This document shows, piece by piece, positions 1 through 11,400 of a DNA stretch of 64,000 nt (position 1 is its first letter; each line of letters begins with the position of its first letter). The DNA comes from Rutpela maculata (lineage: Eukaryota > Arthropoda > Insecta > Coleoptera > Cerambycidae): positions 39,263,538-39,327,537 of the forward strand of contig OW386289.2 in assembly GCA_936432065.2 (NCBI GenBank). The letters are read 5' to 3'. The notes under the pieces are model-generated. The model ran no database searches and had not been told where the DNA came from. It saw only the letters and a program-made list of their open reading frames with translations. The position numbers were made by a program, and so were the translations under genes.

Positions 1-225
1 CTACTGATAACCAAATAAATTATATTACAAAATAAAGATAATTTTATTGCGAAACGATAAGTATAAATAAAATTTAAAAAATATAAAAAAAAAACAAAAA
101 AAAAGCCTTGAACATATTTCGTTAAGCAACCCATCACCGTTACTTTTATTAGCATATTTTTTTTCATAAAAAATAGATTTCATTCGGTGAAGGTCGACCT
201 TAGTACGTATCTTAGACTATATATG
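1..225. other. AT-rich sequence, nothing recognised
   Basis: This stretch has poly-A and poly-T runs and no open reading frame or repeat that I can match elsewhere in the window. It directly precedes the LINE remnant. Confidence 0.5.
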
Positions 226-1650
226 CCTATTAAAGAAAGTTGCAGACTTATTATCTCATCCTATTGCACATATTATAAACTTAAGTTTCAGTTCTGGAAT
301 TTTTCCTGAAGATCTTAAAATAGGGAAAATCTACAATAAGAGCAATTTATCAAACAATGGTAAAAACACTTGCGTCTTTAAATAATAACAAAAAAACTGT
401 TACAGTGAGTCTAGACCTTTCTAAAGCCTTCGACAGTGTGGACCACAAAATTCTTTGCAAGAAGCTGAATTTGTACAGGGCCTTACGACTGACAGAATCA
501 TATAGAGAAAATAGGAAGCAATGTGTTGTGGAATGGGAACCAAGTGGTGAAATAAAAAAAACTGAAATGGTAAAGGACGAAAAAGGAGTTCTACAGGGTT
601 CCATTCTAGGGCCTTTGCTTCATATTTTAAACACAAACGAAATACCTAGGGTGAGTGATCAAACTATGATTCTATATGCTGATGACACATCACTGATCTT
701 TAGTGACAAAGATACTGAGTCTTGTCAACTAGAAATCTCAGAAGTAATGAGCGCTATGGATGTCTGGTTCTCGGCCAATAATTTACTGCTAAACATAGAC
801 AAAACACAATTAAGTATTTAACAACAGACTGACTGATATTTTCTAGATGAATTTTAGAGGCGTTTTGCTCAGGTCTAGTAATAATATATCATTTCTTGGC
901 CTTTATATAGATAAGAGACTGGACTGGAGAGTGCAAATTGATAATTTGTCACGAAATATTGGGAAGTATTCATATGCACTAAAAGGGTTGGCTGAGAATT
1001 CAGTAATCCCAGTTGCGCTCACAACATACCATGCCTGTATTCAATCAAGAATCAAATGTGGAATTATTTTTTTGGGGAAACTCAGTAGAAACATGTAGAA
1101 TATTGACTATGCAAAAACGTTTTTTTAGAAATATTTTCAATATGAGGCAAAATGAAAGCTGTAAGCAAAGATTTATATAACAAAACATTAACATTAATTA
1201 GCTTATATATTTATGAATCGGTAATATTCCTTGTTCTTTTTAATAACCATGAGCATGTGTATAACACAAGACACAGAGAAAATTTAACAATGGAGAAAAC
1301 CAGCTACACATATACATACAAAAAATGTAGAGCATGCTATTATACAAATCTGGAATAAAATCCCTCTATCGATAAGAAATCTCCCAAAAGTTATCTTCTC
1401 AAAATGGCATTCTATGACATCAAAGAATTTTTCGAGGACAATGGTATTTTAAACCTGTGAAACTTAGACTGTGATATATGTATATATTAAAAATTGTATT
1501 AACCATTTCAAATGTTTTGTATATACATTTTAAACTGATATTTATTAGTCTTTAAGTGTAAATTTTTATTCTTGCCAAATACATATTTTAAATGTTTTGA
1601 CACGTTCTACGTCCAATACGGACATTTGTAAAATGGAACAAATAAAATCT
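226..1650 (+). pseudogene. Decayed non-LTR retrotransposon (LINE) reverse transcriptase
   Basis: Three frames joined by indels read as the reverse transcriptase of a LINE. Upstream of the RT core the pieces include HPIAHIINLSFSSGIFP (about 255-310). Then come motif A LDLSKAFDSVDHKIL (about 410-455), GVLQGSILGPLL (about 585-620) and the catalytic YADDTSLIF (about 675-700). A thumb-like FLGLYIDKRLDW follows (about 890). The C-terminal YNTRHREN (about 1258) is shared by many CR1/Jockey-like elements. The endonuclease part is missing, so the copy is 5' truncated. The 3' end probably lies near 1640, after AAATAAAATC. It has at least two frameshifts and internal stops and is dead. Clade assignment is approximate. 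Confidence 0.85.
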
Positions 1651-2026
1651 TACTTACTGTTAGGTATATTTTGTAATTATTGCGAAAATAAACGTTTTTG
1701 TTTATGTATTAGCTTAGCAATTTATTTATTCAATACTTAAGAACTCAAACTTACCGATATTAGTTTTTTCGATAAAATCTAAAAATAGTTATTTAGTTAT
1801 TTTGGGTTACTGAAACATTTGAGAAATAATCAATTTATTAGATTATCGCGAAGAAATTAAAGCATATTATTCGTTTTGACTGTCGACACAGCAGGATATC
1901 TTAGGTGCGCTTACTCGCGCAACCTCACACTTCTTCATTGCGTCAAAAATCTTATTTGCACTGTTTACGAAAGTGCCAACAATCATTTTCATATAGAATA
2001 ACCACAAAAATAAAAAAAAAAAAAAT
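1651..2026. other. Unassigned AT-rich spacer
   Basis: No coding or repeat signal is recognised between the LINE 3' end and the first hairpin repeat. Confidence 0.4.
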
Positions 2027-2236
2027 GGTCTCTTTCTATATTCCATTGGGTAGCCCATATTTATTTCGACATACTTTTTTGTAAATCTCGAAAATAACCT
2101 AAAAAAACTCATAATTTAGGTTATTTTCGCGATTTACTAAAAATTGGTGGGTAACGGAGTTTAAACGAACACCTGATTCGTATTCAGCATATCGAAATAC
2201 ACAAGAGTTACCCAATGGAATCTCAGAAACAGATCA
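2027..2236. repeat. Hairpin repeat, copy 1
   Basis: This is an imperfect palindrome of about 210 bp. Its arms carry CCATTGGGTAGCCCAT / GAGTTACCCAATGG, and its centre is AACCTAAAAAAACTCATAAT followed by TTAGGTTATTTTC. Homologous hairpins are at 5226-5462, 60493-60738 and 60848-61080. Confidence 0.75.
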
Positions 2237-2832
2237 CTTTTCACTTTTTTTGTGTCTATGTAATATATTTGCATACGCGATTTTCTATAAAATGGCGGTA
2301 GAGCAGCGATTTCGTAGGTCTATCGTGTCGTTTTTTTTTTTTGGCGTAGAACCAGGTCAAACATATTAGGTTCCGTTGAGTATGTCACCGGGCATATGAA
2401 ATCATATCTTACGACATTTTTTTGTGGTCTCGAACTTTTTAAATCAATAAAACCTGAAAAAAATGTATTTTTAAAGAAAATTGTTTTTTTTCGTTTCCAC
2501 CGCCATATCTCTAAAACTATTAAAGGTACCGAAATTTTTTTGTGTCAAATTAAAGCACACACTGTAGCGCTTTTACCAATATAAACGATTTGGGCACAAT
2601 TCGCACTTTCATTTCTCTAAAAATCAGATAAACTAAAAATATATATTTTATGTATTGAAATCTTCACCAATCGATAAACTTTTTTATTTTTGAAAATAAT
2701 TATATACATGCAGCGAAGAAAATAAAGCCTAATAATCACAAAAGTTTTTGAAACAATATATTTTTTCCTAACGTGTACAGTTTGGCAACAGCGATTTTTT
2801 TTATCAGCGCTAAATGCGACATTGGGGCGCAA

Positions 2833-3165
2833 TTAATACACCTCGCATGCAGGGTTGGTCAGATTAGTCGCATAGAAGTGGCGCTAGTTGAATCTAGATT
2901 AATATATGGCATTCTAGGTTGGGGTTGGGAAGTTGCTTACTGTCATCTAAAAAAATTAGATGACAAATGAAAAATTCTTAAAAATACGCTTTTTAAAACC
3001 TAATATTTACCCAAGTGACGAACTTTTGTCAGAAGCGAAAATACTGGACATAAGGCAATTATATTTTCTTGATGTAGTGTCTAACCAACATAAAAATAAA
3101 CACATGCTATCCTTTTCCCAACATCAATATGAAACCCGAAATAAAGTTTTAACACTGATTGATAT
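2833..3165 (+). pseudogene. LINE reverse transcriptase C-terminal fragment
   Basis: Two overlapping frames read VESRLIYGILGWGWE...HLKKL (about 2886-2955) and then FLKPNIYPSDELLSEAKILD with a terminal HQYETRN (about 2960-3140). This order is typical of the C-terminal region of CR1/Jockey-like LINE proteins. A frameshift near 2966 separates the frames. The copy is short and 5' truncated and belongs to a different LINE from the one at 226-1650. Confidence 0.8.
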
Positions 3166-3280
3166 TTATAGATTAGGTATTTATATCTACCTACCTGTCT
3201 TTTATTATTAAAAGGAGACTATTTAATATTTATTGTACAATTTCTTAATATTAACAACATATGATCAATACTACTGTACA

Positions 3281-4486
3281 ATACCGGGTGACCCAGAAAG
3301 TACCTACCCCCCACTTTTTTCTACAGTTTTAAAAATAAAATTCTGAAATTTGGGGGGGAAATCAAATATAGATATCAATGGCCACATTCTGACCATTCGG
3401 TGGTACAAAAATCACTTCCGGTATGGCCGGAAATAGCCACAACTTTCTTATTTTAAATAGCACCCTGTATATTTAAGTCACTTTTCTCATAAAGCTGCAA
3501 TTTCTCTTTCCACCGCTTTTTAAAATTTAAAATCGGATAAAAAATAACCTTGGAAATGGCATTTATTTGCTATTTCTAGTTGACTTTGGAATTCGGGAAC
3601 AAATTTAAAAAATTTCGAAGTAGGCTTTGAGTTTGAATAAAAGGGTATTTCTCAACAAATTAAATGTAAAATTGGCCTATTTTGTACATTTGCTTGGATT
3701 TAGAAATGTTTTTCCCATTTTTCCTTTTCATGGAAATTCAATTTGTCATAACTCCAATTTTTCAAATAATACCGTGTATGTTTTATTTTTTTATCAGATG
3801 GAGTGGTAAATTTGCTTTAGACTGGTTTTTCCCGTTTAAAAATTGAATATAAATTAAAATAAATATTAAGCTTTTTATGGACACATAATTCGGAACGTTT
3901 TTACAAAAAGCTTAATATTTTTTTTAATTTATATTCAATTTTTAATCGGGAAAAACCAGTCTAAAGCAAATTTATTACTCCGTCTGATAAAAAAATAAAA
4001 CATACAGGGTACTTCGAAAAATTGGAGTTATGACAAATTGAATTTCCATGAAATGGAAAAATGGGAAAAACGTTTCTAAATCCAAGCAAATGAACAAAAT
4101 AGGCCAATTTTACATTTAACTTGTTGAGAAATACCCTTTTATTCAAATTCAAAGCCTACTTCGAAATTTTTTAAATTTGTTCCTGAATTCCAAAGCCAAC
4201 TAGAAATACCAAATAAATGCCATTTTCTAGGTTATTTTTCATCCGATTTTAAATCTGAAAAAAGCGTTGGAAAGAGAAATTATAGCTTATGAGAAAAGTG
4301 ACTTAAATATACAGAGTGCTGTTTAAAATAAGAAAGTTGCGGCAATTTCCAGCCATACCGGAAGTGATTTCTTTACCACCGAATGGTCAAAATGTGGTCA
4401 TTGATATCTATATTTGATTTCCAAAATTTCAGAATTTATTTTTAAAACTGTAGAAAAAAGTAGGTACTTTCTGGGTCACCCGGTAT
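3281..4486. mobile_element. 1.2-kb near-perfect palindromic foldback element
   Basis: The left end ATACCGGGTGACCCAGAAAG is the reverse complement of the right end CTTTCTGGGTCACCCGGTAT. Complementarity continues through the whole element to a centre near 3870, for example CACTTCCGGTATGGCCGG at about 3412 against CCAGCCATACCGGAAGTG at about 4349. The arms give near-identical frames on opposite strands (3627-3809 plus, 3961-4152 minus), which are by-products of the palindrome and not genes. TA sits at both termini, compatible with a Tc1/mariner-type MITE, but no transposase is present. Confidence 0.85.
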
Positions 4487-5188
4487 ATGAAATTTTGAAT
4501 AATAATATTGATCCCCTAGATGCTTTTGATCACTACTGGTTTTGTACCTATTGATATACGTTAAATTACTACATACATCCCGACCGGGACCGTCAAATCG
4601 TTGCAGTCGGCATAACAGCCGAGCGCGCAAGAATATGACTTTGGCCCGTTAAAAAAAAATCGCTGACTCAATGCTATGAACGGGACATGAAAAATTTTTA
4701 TCCTAAAAACTTTTTTCAACTATTGGCTTCAATTTGTACGCAGCATGTATATACAAATTTTCATAAATAAATTTTTTTCTCGATTGCCTAAAATTACGCT
4801 ACTCAAAATAACAAGTTTGAGATTCCTATTATTTTACCATCTTAAAAAAAAATAAATCGGGTTCACGTGGGACGCTGTTCGAAGCGCTATTGTGTCTACT
4901 TTAATCTATAAAAAAAATAGCTTGATAGCACGAATATTTTCAGAGATATAGCGGTGGAGACGTTAAAAAGCGTATTTCATTAAAAATCTATTTTTTTAGT
5001 TTATCCGAAATAAAAAAGTTCTCGACCACCAAAAAATGTCGTAAAAAATGATTTCGTGTACACGATTATCTTACTAAAGAATCCCACTAAGTCTGGTTTG
5101 GTTCTACGCCGGTTTTTTTTATCTCGAAAACTAAGCGACTTTACTTCTATATTTTACTCTACTACGGAGGATCCGGTGATATTCATTC

Positions 5189-5195
<7 letters not shown>

Positions 5196-5228
<33 letters not shown>
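5196..5228. repeat. (CA)n microsatellite
   Basis: About 16 CA units follow ATATTA, directly before the second hairpin repeat. Confidence 0.95.
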
Positions 5229-5230
<2 letters not shown>

Positions 5231-5462
5231 GGTCTCTTTCTGGGACTCCATGCTGAATACGAATCAGGTATCCGTTTAGCTCCTTTACCCACAAATTTTT
5301 AGTAAAACACGAAAATAACCTAAATTATGAGTTTTTTTCAGGTTACTTTCGCGATTTACAAGAAAATGGTCGCCAATGCAGCTAAATTGACACCTCATTC
5401 GTGTTTAACACGTCTAAATACATATGGGTTACCCAATGGAGTACCAGAAAAAGACCACTTTT
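5226..5462. repeat. Hairpin repeat, copy 2
   Basis: This is the partner of the hairpin at 2027-2236. It contains GCTGAATACGAATCAGGTAT, AACCTAAATTATGAG and GGGTTACCCAATGGAGT. It forms the right border of the composite element. Confidence 0.75.
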
Positions 5463-5936
5463 TTTATTTTGTCTGCCTATAGCATATATTTATACAACTT
5501 TCTAATTTGTGTCATTCAATATTACAGTTAGTTTAATAGTCGCTTCGCTTGAATTCTCAATTCTCAATCATTGCGGTTGTTTATTGCGTCTTTTAATATG
5601 TAGCATTTCATGTATCGTTCTTCGGTGATTCATTTTCGAAAATTTTAATATTCTCAGTTAAGTTAAAGATTATCTTCTAAAGCATGATTTGCGAGCACTG
5701 TCGAATTTTGATTTAGTGTTTTTATATTATGTTTATGTGCGCATATTCTTGTACGTAGTATTGTTTTGTTTAGCAGATATATTATAGTAATTATTGCATT
5801 ACCTAAAGCCGTACAAACTAAAAACTGAAATTATGTCTACCTTGAATTTACTGGTTTGTGCAAATGTTTTTTTATGTCAAATTGACTTAATTTGACACAT
5901 ACAGAAATGTTTGCACTCTGAAATTAGTCCAGTCAA
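5463..5936. other. Unassigned AT-rich spacer
   Basis: No gene or repeat is recognised here. Confidence 0.4.
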
Positions 5937-6212
5937 TGAAAGAGTTGTAGAGAGCATTTTGGAGGGGAGAATTTTTCTCTTCAGGAATGTGTTGGGGGTA
6001 GTTAGGAGGTAAACATACTAAAAGTCCCCGCCCCTAGCCCCGCCGGACAGTGGGAAAAATATGCCCTTTTTTGGACAAAAATCTGCCGACAGTAGAGATT
6101 TCAATCAAATTAAATTAAAAAAATGGCAAATACTCTTAAGAAACTGTACTTTAGAGTAGTGCAGCGGCAAAGTGGCTTTGGATTAACCTAACCTAAAAAT
6201 CGCATATATATA

Positions 6213-6575
6213 TGTTATATAATATTACACGCTATCTTATTGCGACTTAGCCATAATAAACCTTCACAGGTATATCGTATTTCACGATAACAGCTTCTCT
6301 TATTAATTGCTTATCTTCAAGATATCATATTACACCTTTGTTTCTCATAACTTGTGCAGACTGCAGAACTGCAATTCCTTTGTTATATATTTTGCTTACT
6401 CAGGTTCTGTATGTTATAAATATGACTAAACACGCTTTGTTGAATCAGTTATTAAACTCACTTAGAATGAAACACTTCTAATTATTGTATTATTCCTTTT
6501 CCAAGAGCCAACGTTGGCTCCATTTAAGTAAATAAATCTTTTTAAAAAGTCACTCATGAAAACCGTGATCTAACA
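6213..6575 (+). repeat. 5' long terminal repeat
   Basis: The LTR is 363 bp, starts TGTTATATAATATT and ends GTGATCTAACA. A poly(A) signal AATAAA lies at 6531-6536. It carries the promoter for the element; I do not assign a transcription start. By eye it matches the 3' LTR base for base. Confidence 0.95.
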
Positions 6576-6576
6576 T

Positions 6577-6595
6577 TGGCGCAGTCGGTAGGATC
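6577..6595 (+). promoter_or_regulatory. Primer binding site, tRNA-Ser type
   Basis: TGGCGCAGTCGGTAGGATC begins one base after the LTR. The complement ends in CGACTGCGCCA, which is the 3' end of a tRNA whose 5' end is GCAGTCG, as in eukaryotic tRNA-Ser. The same primer class is known for 17.6/297-type errantiviruses. Confidence 0.85.
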
Positions 6596-6762
6596 CGTAA
6601 ACATCATCAGAACAAGAAGCCTAACTGGTAGTGAAGCGTAAGAGAACAAGGAGAACATCTGCAGAAGGTGCCTAACTAGTGCGTGTACATCTATTAGAAC
6701 AAGGAGACCTTCCTCACTGGTGGTGGCGGATCCCAATCCCTTGACGGACGAAGAACCTACTC

Positions 6763-6785
6763 ATGGAGATGAAATTAATGTAAGT
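6763..6785 (+). promoter_or_regulatory. env leader: start codon and splice donor
   Basis: An ATG at 6763 opens a 17-nt coding stretch that ends at 6779, directly before a consensus donor GTAAGT (6780-6785). Joining 6779 to 12278 keeps the env frame and places a hydrophobic stretch directly after the start. This agrees with the spliced subgenomic env mRNA known for gypsy-like errantiviruses. The splice is inferred from sequence, not observed. Confidence 0.8.
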
Positions 6786-7099
6786 CATTTTTAAGAATCA
6801 TCTCGTTATTTCATTTTACAATTATTATTTCTCACAATTATTTACGTGTATTATACCGCTAATACACTCGGCAAACAAGCCAGTTCTATTATCAAAGAAA
6901 TCCTGTACAAGCTACAACGCAACAATTTTAATTTTAAGTTATTTATTTTCGTATTCACGAAACGACTGTGTATTATACAGTTAATACACAATTTATTAAC
7001 GTACGCAACATAACAAACAATTTTAATTTAATTCTCGTATCATACTGCTGATACGCAGACAATTATTTTAGTTCAAAAATCTCTAAATAAAAAAGCAAA

Positions 7100-8491
7100 A
7101 TGCCTGATAGAGCTCAACCAGAGACTGTTCAACCAGTGCCACAGGCACCAGCCGAACAACAACAACAACAACCACAACAAATTGAGCCTTACAAGCTCTC
7201 TGAAATTTTTTCACTAATACCAGAATTCGATGGCAACGCCATAAATTTACAGACATTCCTAAACTCGTGCTCCTGTGCACAAAGTATGGCAATTCATGAC
7301 CAAAAAATTCTATTAACCATGCACATCAAAAATAAATTAAAAGGCAGAGCCGCCGAACTTATAAATTCACGCAACCCTAGCACATGGCCAGAAATAAAGG
7401 CACTACTAGAAACTCACTTCGGAGACTCCCGAGATTTAACGTCCCTAATTCAGGACCTACAACGAATTCACCAATTACCTAGTGAATCCGCCTTAACATT
7501 CGTTTCGCGTTTACAAACGCACAATGCGAAAATGCACGCTGCAGTGCAAAAACAAAATTTAACTTCAGAGCAAAGAACCGCGCAAACAAACTTGATCGAA
7601 ACTATGACATTAAATAATTTGTTAACGGGTCTAGAACCAAATCTAGGCAGAATAATACGTGCCAGTAACCCTCCTTCTATAATGAACGCGATTATTAGAA
7701 TTCGTAGAGAGCTACAACTCTCTTATTTTGAACAGCAAAAATTCCCAAAAAATAGTCCAGTCAAAAATCCAGTAATTCAACAAAAGCGACCACAAGGTCC
7801 CAATTTGCAACAAAGGTTTTGTTCCTTCTGTAAACGGAATGGACATGTAATAAGCGAATGCCGCACAAGGCAACAGTCTCAAAACTTCCAGAGACCAAGT
7901 TTCCAAGGAAACCCAAACTCACAAAATTTTTCTCATCAAAACTTCGCACAACCTAGTAATAATCAATTTAGTCAGAGGACATTCCCTCAAAATAATCAGC
8001 CAAATCAATCACAGCAAAACAGGCCCTCAGCCATAAGGCCGAACCCTAATTTTATGCAACAGCGACCATCAGCTATCCAACCTAACCCAAATTTTAATCG
8101 CTTTAACCAGCAAAAAGCTCATCATTTGAATTACGAACCTTATGACAATTATGACAATCAATGTAACTATAATCAATATAATGACTACTCGCCCGATTAT
8201 CAAAATGATAGTTGTGAAAATTACGATTCAGGCAACGCTCAAAACTTTTCAGACAATTATACGGCTAATTCTCAATATGAGCAGTACGAGAATTATACTG
8301 CTAATTCTCAAACACTACAGGAGGATTATACTGCTAATCCTCAGGATTTTCGCTTAGATCCGGAGTACCCCGCGGATACTCCAACACAACAAATGGACCA
8401 ATTCGACCAAATATCAAACCAAATACAAACAATGAATCTCAACGACAGTTTCGATCCAATGCTGAACTTCCCAGAACAAACGTTCATGTAA
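7100..8491 (+). CDS. gag: Gag polyprotein of the errantivirus
   Basis: This 463-residue structural protein forms the particle and binds the genomic RNA. The N-terminal region has a Q-rich stretch (about residues 20-29) followed by a helical capsid-like domain (about 31-225). A single CCHC zinc knuckle, CSFCKRNGHVISEC, lies at residues 241-254. The C-terminal third is low in complexity and rich in N, Q, F and Y. It includes a duplicated RPSAI(R/Q)PNPNF block and three tandem YTAN(S/P)Q repeats (about residues 395-420). The start at 7100 is the first ATG after the leader (context GCAAAATGCC). The frame ends at 8491, inside the open pol frame. A single knuckle is usual for some Ty3/gypsy lineages. 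Confidence 0.9.
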   Translation: MPDRAQPETVQPVPQAPAEQQQQQPQQIEPYKLSEIFSLIPEFDGNAINLQTFLNSCSCAQSMAIHDQKILLTMHIKNKLKGRAAELINSRNPSTWPEIKALLETHFGDSRDLTSLIQDLQRIHQLPSESALTFVSRLQTHNAKMHAAVQKQNLTSEQRTAQTNLIETMTLNNLLTGLEPNLGRIIRASNPPSIMNAIIRIRRELQLSYFEQQKFPKNSPVKNPVIQQKRPQGPNLQQRFCSFCKRNGHVISECRTRQQSQNFQRPSFQGNPNSQNFSHQNFAQPSNNQFSQRTFPQNNQPNQSQQNRPSAIRPNPNFMQQRPSAIQPNPNFNRFNQQKAHHLNYEPYDNYDNQCNYNQYNDYSPDYQNDSCENYDSGNAQNFSDNYTANSQYEQYENYTANSQTLQEDYTANPQDFRLDPEYPADTPTQQMDQFDQISNQIQTMNLNDSFDPMLNFPEQTFM

Positions 8492-11400
8492 ATACGCTTT
8501 CTCACACCTTATTAACCGTAAATTCAAAAAATCTTTATTACATCAAAGATGCAACCGGCAAATTTAAAATTCTTATTGATACAGGCGCAGGTATATCAAT
8601 TTTTAAACCTAAAACAGCTGAAAATTATAGACGTAGATCTCCCGAAAATGTAATTATACAGGGTATTACTGATCAAAAAATTTATATCAACGAATCTGTT
8701 CTAATCCCATTCTCAGACGAGTCACACAAGGTTTATATCTATAATCTAGATATAGATTTTGATGGACTACTAGGCGCAGACTTTTTAGAACATTACGAAT
8801 GCCGAGTAGATTTTAAAAATAAACAACTAGTCACAAATTTTAAAACCGTACCATTATTTAAGGTTACGGAAGAAACTACGGTAAATTTACCTTTACAACC
8901 AACTATCAATTCCGATACAAAAAATTCAAATTTAAGCAACATCAAAAATTTAATTTCTATTGAACCTCGCATGGAAAAAATTTGTAAATTAAAATGCAAT
9001 CTGCAAAATACCGAGGCTATACTGTTAGCCCAAGAAATTGAAAAGGTACGCCTACCAAACGCCCTCGTAAAAATCGACAGCAACGGAGAATTTCTAACTT
9101 CGATCGTGAACGCTAACGCAATACCGAAAACTATAAATTTCTCTAACCTTAAACTAGAACCAGTACAAAAATTCAAATCAATTTTCAATTTAAACACTCA
9201 AAATTCTGACTCACACCTACAGACGGACAGATCCTTCGAAATTAGGAACGAATTGCGCTTGGATCATCTAAACGAAGAAGAGGCCGAAATAGTAACGCAG
9301 CTTTGTTTAGACTTTCAAGATATATTCTATTTGGAAGGAGACAATTTAACTTTTACTAACGAAATTAAGCATTCCATTGACACGAACGATTCAAAATCGG
9401 TTTTTACAAAATCATATCGCTACCCTCATATTCATAAAGAGGAAGTCAAAACACAAGTCTCTAATATGCTTGATCAAGGCATCATTAGACCTTCGATTTC
9501 TCCCTGGTCCTCTCCGGTTTGGGTTGTACCTAAAAAACTCGACGCCTCCGGTAAACAAAAATGGCGAGTTGTAGTGGATTACAGAAAACTCAACGAACTG
9601 ACTATTGACGATAAATACCCGCTACCCAATATTTCCGACCTCCTCGATCAATTAGGCAAATGTCAATATTTTACAACTTTGGACTTAGCCTCCGGATTTC
9701 ACCAAATCGAGATTGATGCGAAAGATATTCAGAAAACTGCTTTCACAGTTGAAAATGGTCATTTTGAATTCGTAAGAATGCCTTTTGGACTTAAGAATGC
9801 TCCATCAACATTTCAAAGAGTGATGGATAACATTTTATTAGGTATCCAAAATGAACGATGTCTCGTCTATATGGACGATATTATTGTTTACTCCCCTACT
9901 ATTCACGAGCATATTTCTCGATTAACAGAAGTTTTCAAAAGATTACAGAAAGCCAATCTCAAAATTCAACCCGACAAATGCGAGTTTCTCCGCAAAGAAG
10001 TCGCTTATTTAGGACATCTCATTACAAAGGACGGCGTAAAACCGAATCCTTCGAAAGTTGACGCTATTCTAAATTTCCCTCAACCAAAAAATCAAAAAGA
10101 AATTAAATCATTTCTAGGCTTAGCTGGTTATTATAGGCGCTTTATCCCTAATTTCTCCAAGATTACCAAGCCTTTAACAAAACTCTTACAGAAAGACATA
10201 CCATTTCTCTTCGACAATGATTGTATAAAATCTTTTCAAGATTTGAAACAAACATTAACGACAACTCCGATATTAATCTACCCTAATTTTAACGAACCTT
10301 TCGTTCTAACCACTGATGCGAGCGCATTTGCCGTCGGCTCAGTGCTGAGCCAGGGGCCCATTGGCAAAGATTTACCCATTGCCTATGCTTCTAGAACCTT
10401 GTGCAGTGCAGAAACTAAGTATTCAACGATTGAACGCGAGCTTTTATCGATAGTATGGAGTGTAAAGCACTTTAGACCATACCTGTACGGTAGAAAGTTC
10501 AAACTTGTCACCGACCACAGACCACTCACCTGGCTATTCTCTATAAAAGATCCAGGAAGTAGACTTGCTCGTTGGCGACTCAAATTAGAAGAGTACGATT
10601 ACGAAATAATTTATAAACCCGGCAAAATCAATAAGAACGCGGATGCACTTTCCAGAATCAAAATTAATCATTTTTCTGAATGTTCCAAATTCTATTCAAA
10701 GGTTCTAGCCGCGAACGACGAAGAATCAGACGACGACGAAAACCCAGACGATAATAACGAAATCACTAACGAACAGATTTCCCAAGAATTTGAAACTTTC
10801 GCCAACTTATATAAAACAACATCTTTAATTGACTATTCGAAAATCAAAGCCTCGAACAAACAACTTTTGTATCGAGAACATAAAGATATTATAACCTTTT
10901 TCCAACAAAACAACTTACAAGACCTACATCACAAAATTATCGAGGACATATTCGAAGAAAACCCCGAATTTCATAACGATAAAATCAATATTGTATCGAG
11001 CAAAACAGTCAGACATAGGAGATATTTTATCATCCCTCTACCTTTTGATATCGAATCTGTAATTGAACATCTATTTTTGGTATTATTTAAAAATCAAGAT
11101 GTCCTAGATCTCTCTAAGACATACTTTGTCGAAAATAATTTAGACCTCCCCATACTTGAAATCCTATCATTCATTTTTGCGGAAAAAGACTTAAAAGTAG
11201 TAATTTGTCAAGATATCGTCAGAACTGCCGACGAAGATGAAATTCCAATTATATTGGAGCAAAATCATTTTGGTAAAAATAATCTACATCGCGGAATAAA
11301 TGAAACGATTAGAAGAATTAGAGAAAAATACACTTGGCAAGGTCTAACTAAAGACGTTGAAAATTTTATAAAAAATTGCGAAACTTGCCAAAAGACTAAA

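Larger units (their letters stand above)
2027..5462. mobile_element. Composite element bounded by hairpin repeats (long form)
   Basis: Hairpin repeats at 2027-2236 and 5226-5462 close this segment. Subterminal inverted repeats lie inside them (about 2245-2640 against 4790-5165, sharing for example the GGTTCTACGCC motif seen as GGCGTAGAACC). A short version of the same structure is at 60493-61080, where the two hairpins are joined by only about 100 bp. There the spacer runs directly from a motif like AAAATGGCGG (2292 here) to GAGGATCCGGTGATATTCAT (5167 here). This copy therefore holds about 2.9 kb of extra internal DNA, including a LINE fragment and a 1.2-kb palindrome. No transposase is seen; the boundaries are approximate. 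Confidence 0.65.

Noticed and set aside
3627..4152. Two near-identical 60-codon frames on opposite strands
   Set aside because: They are mirror products of the 1.2-kb palindrome and have no known domain.
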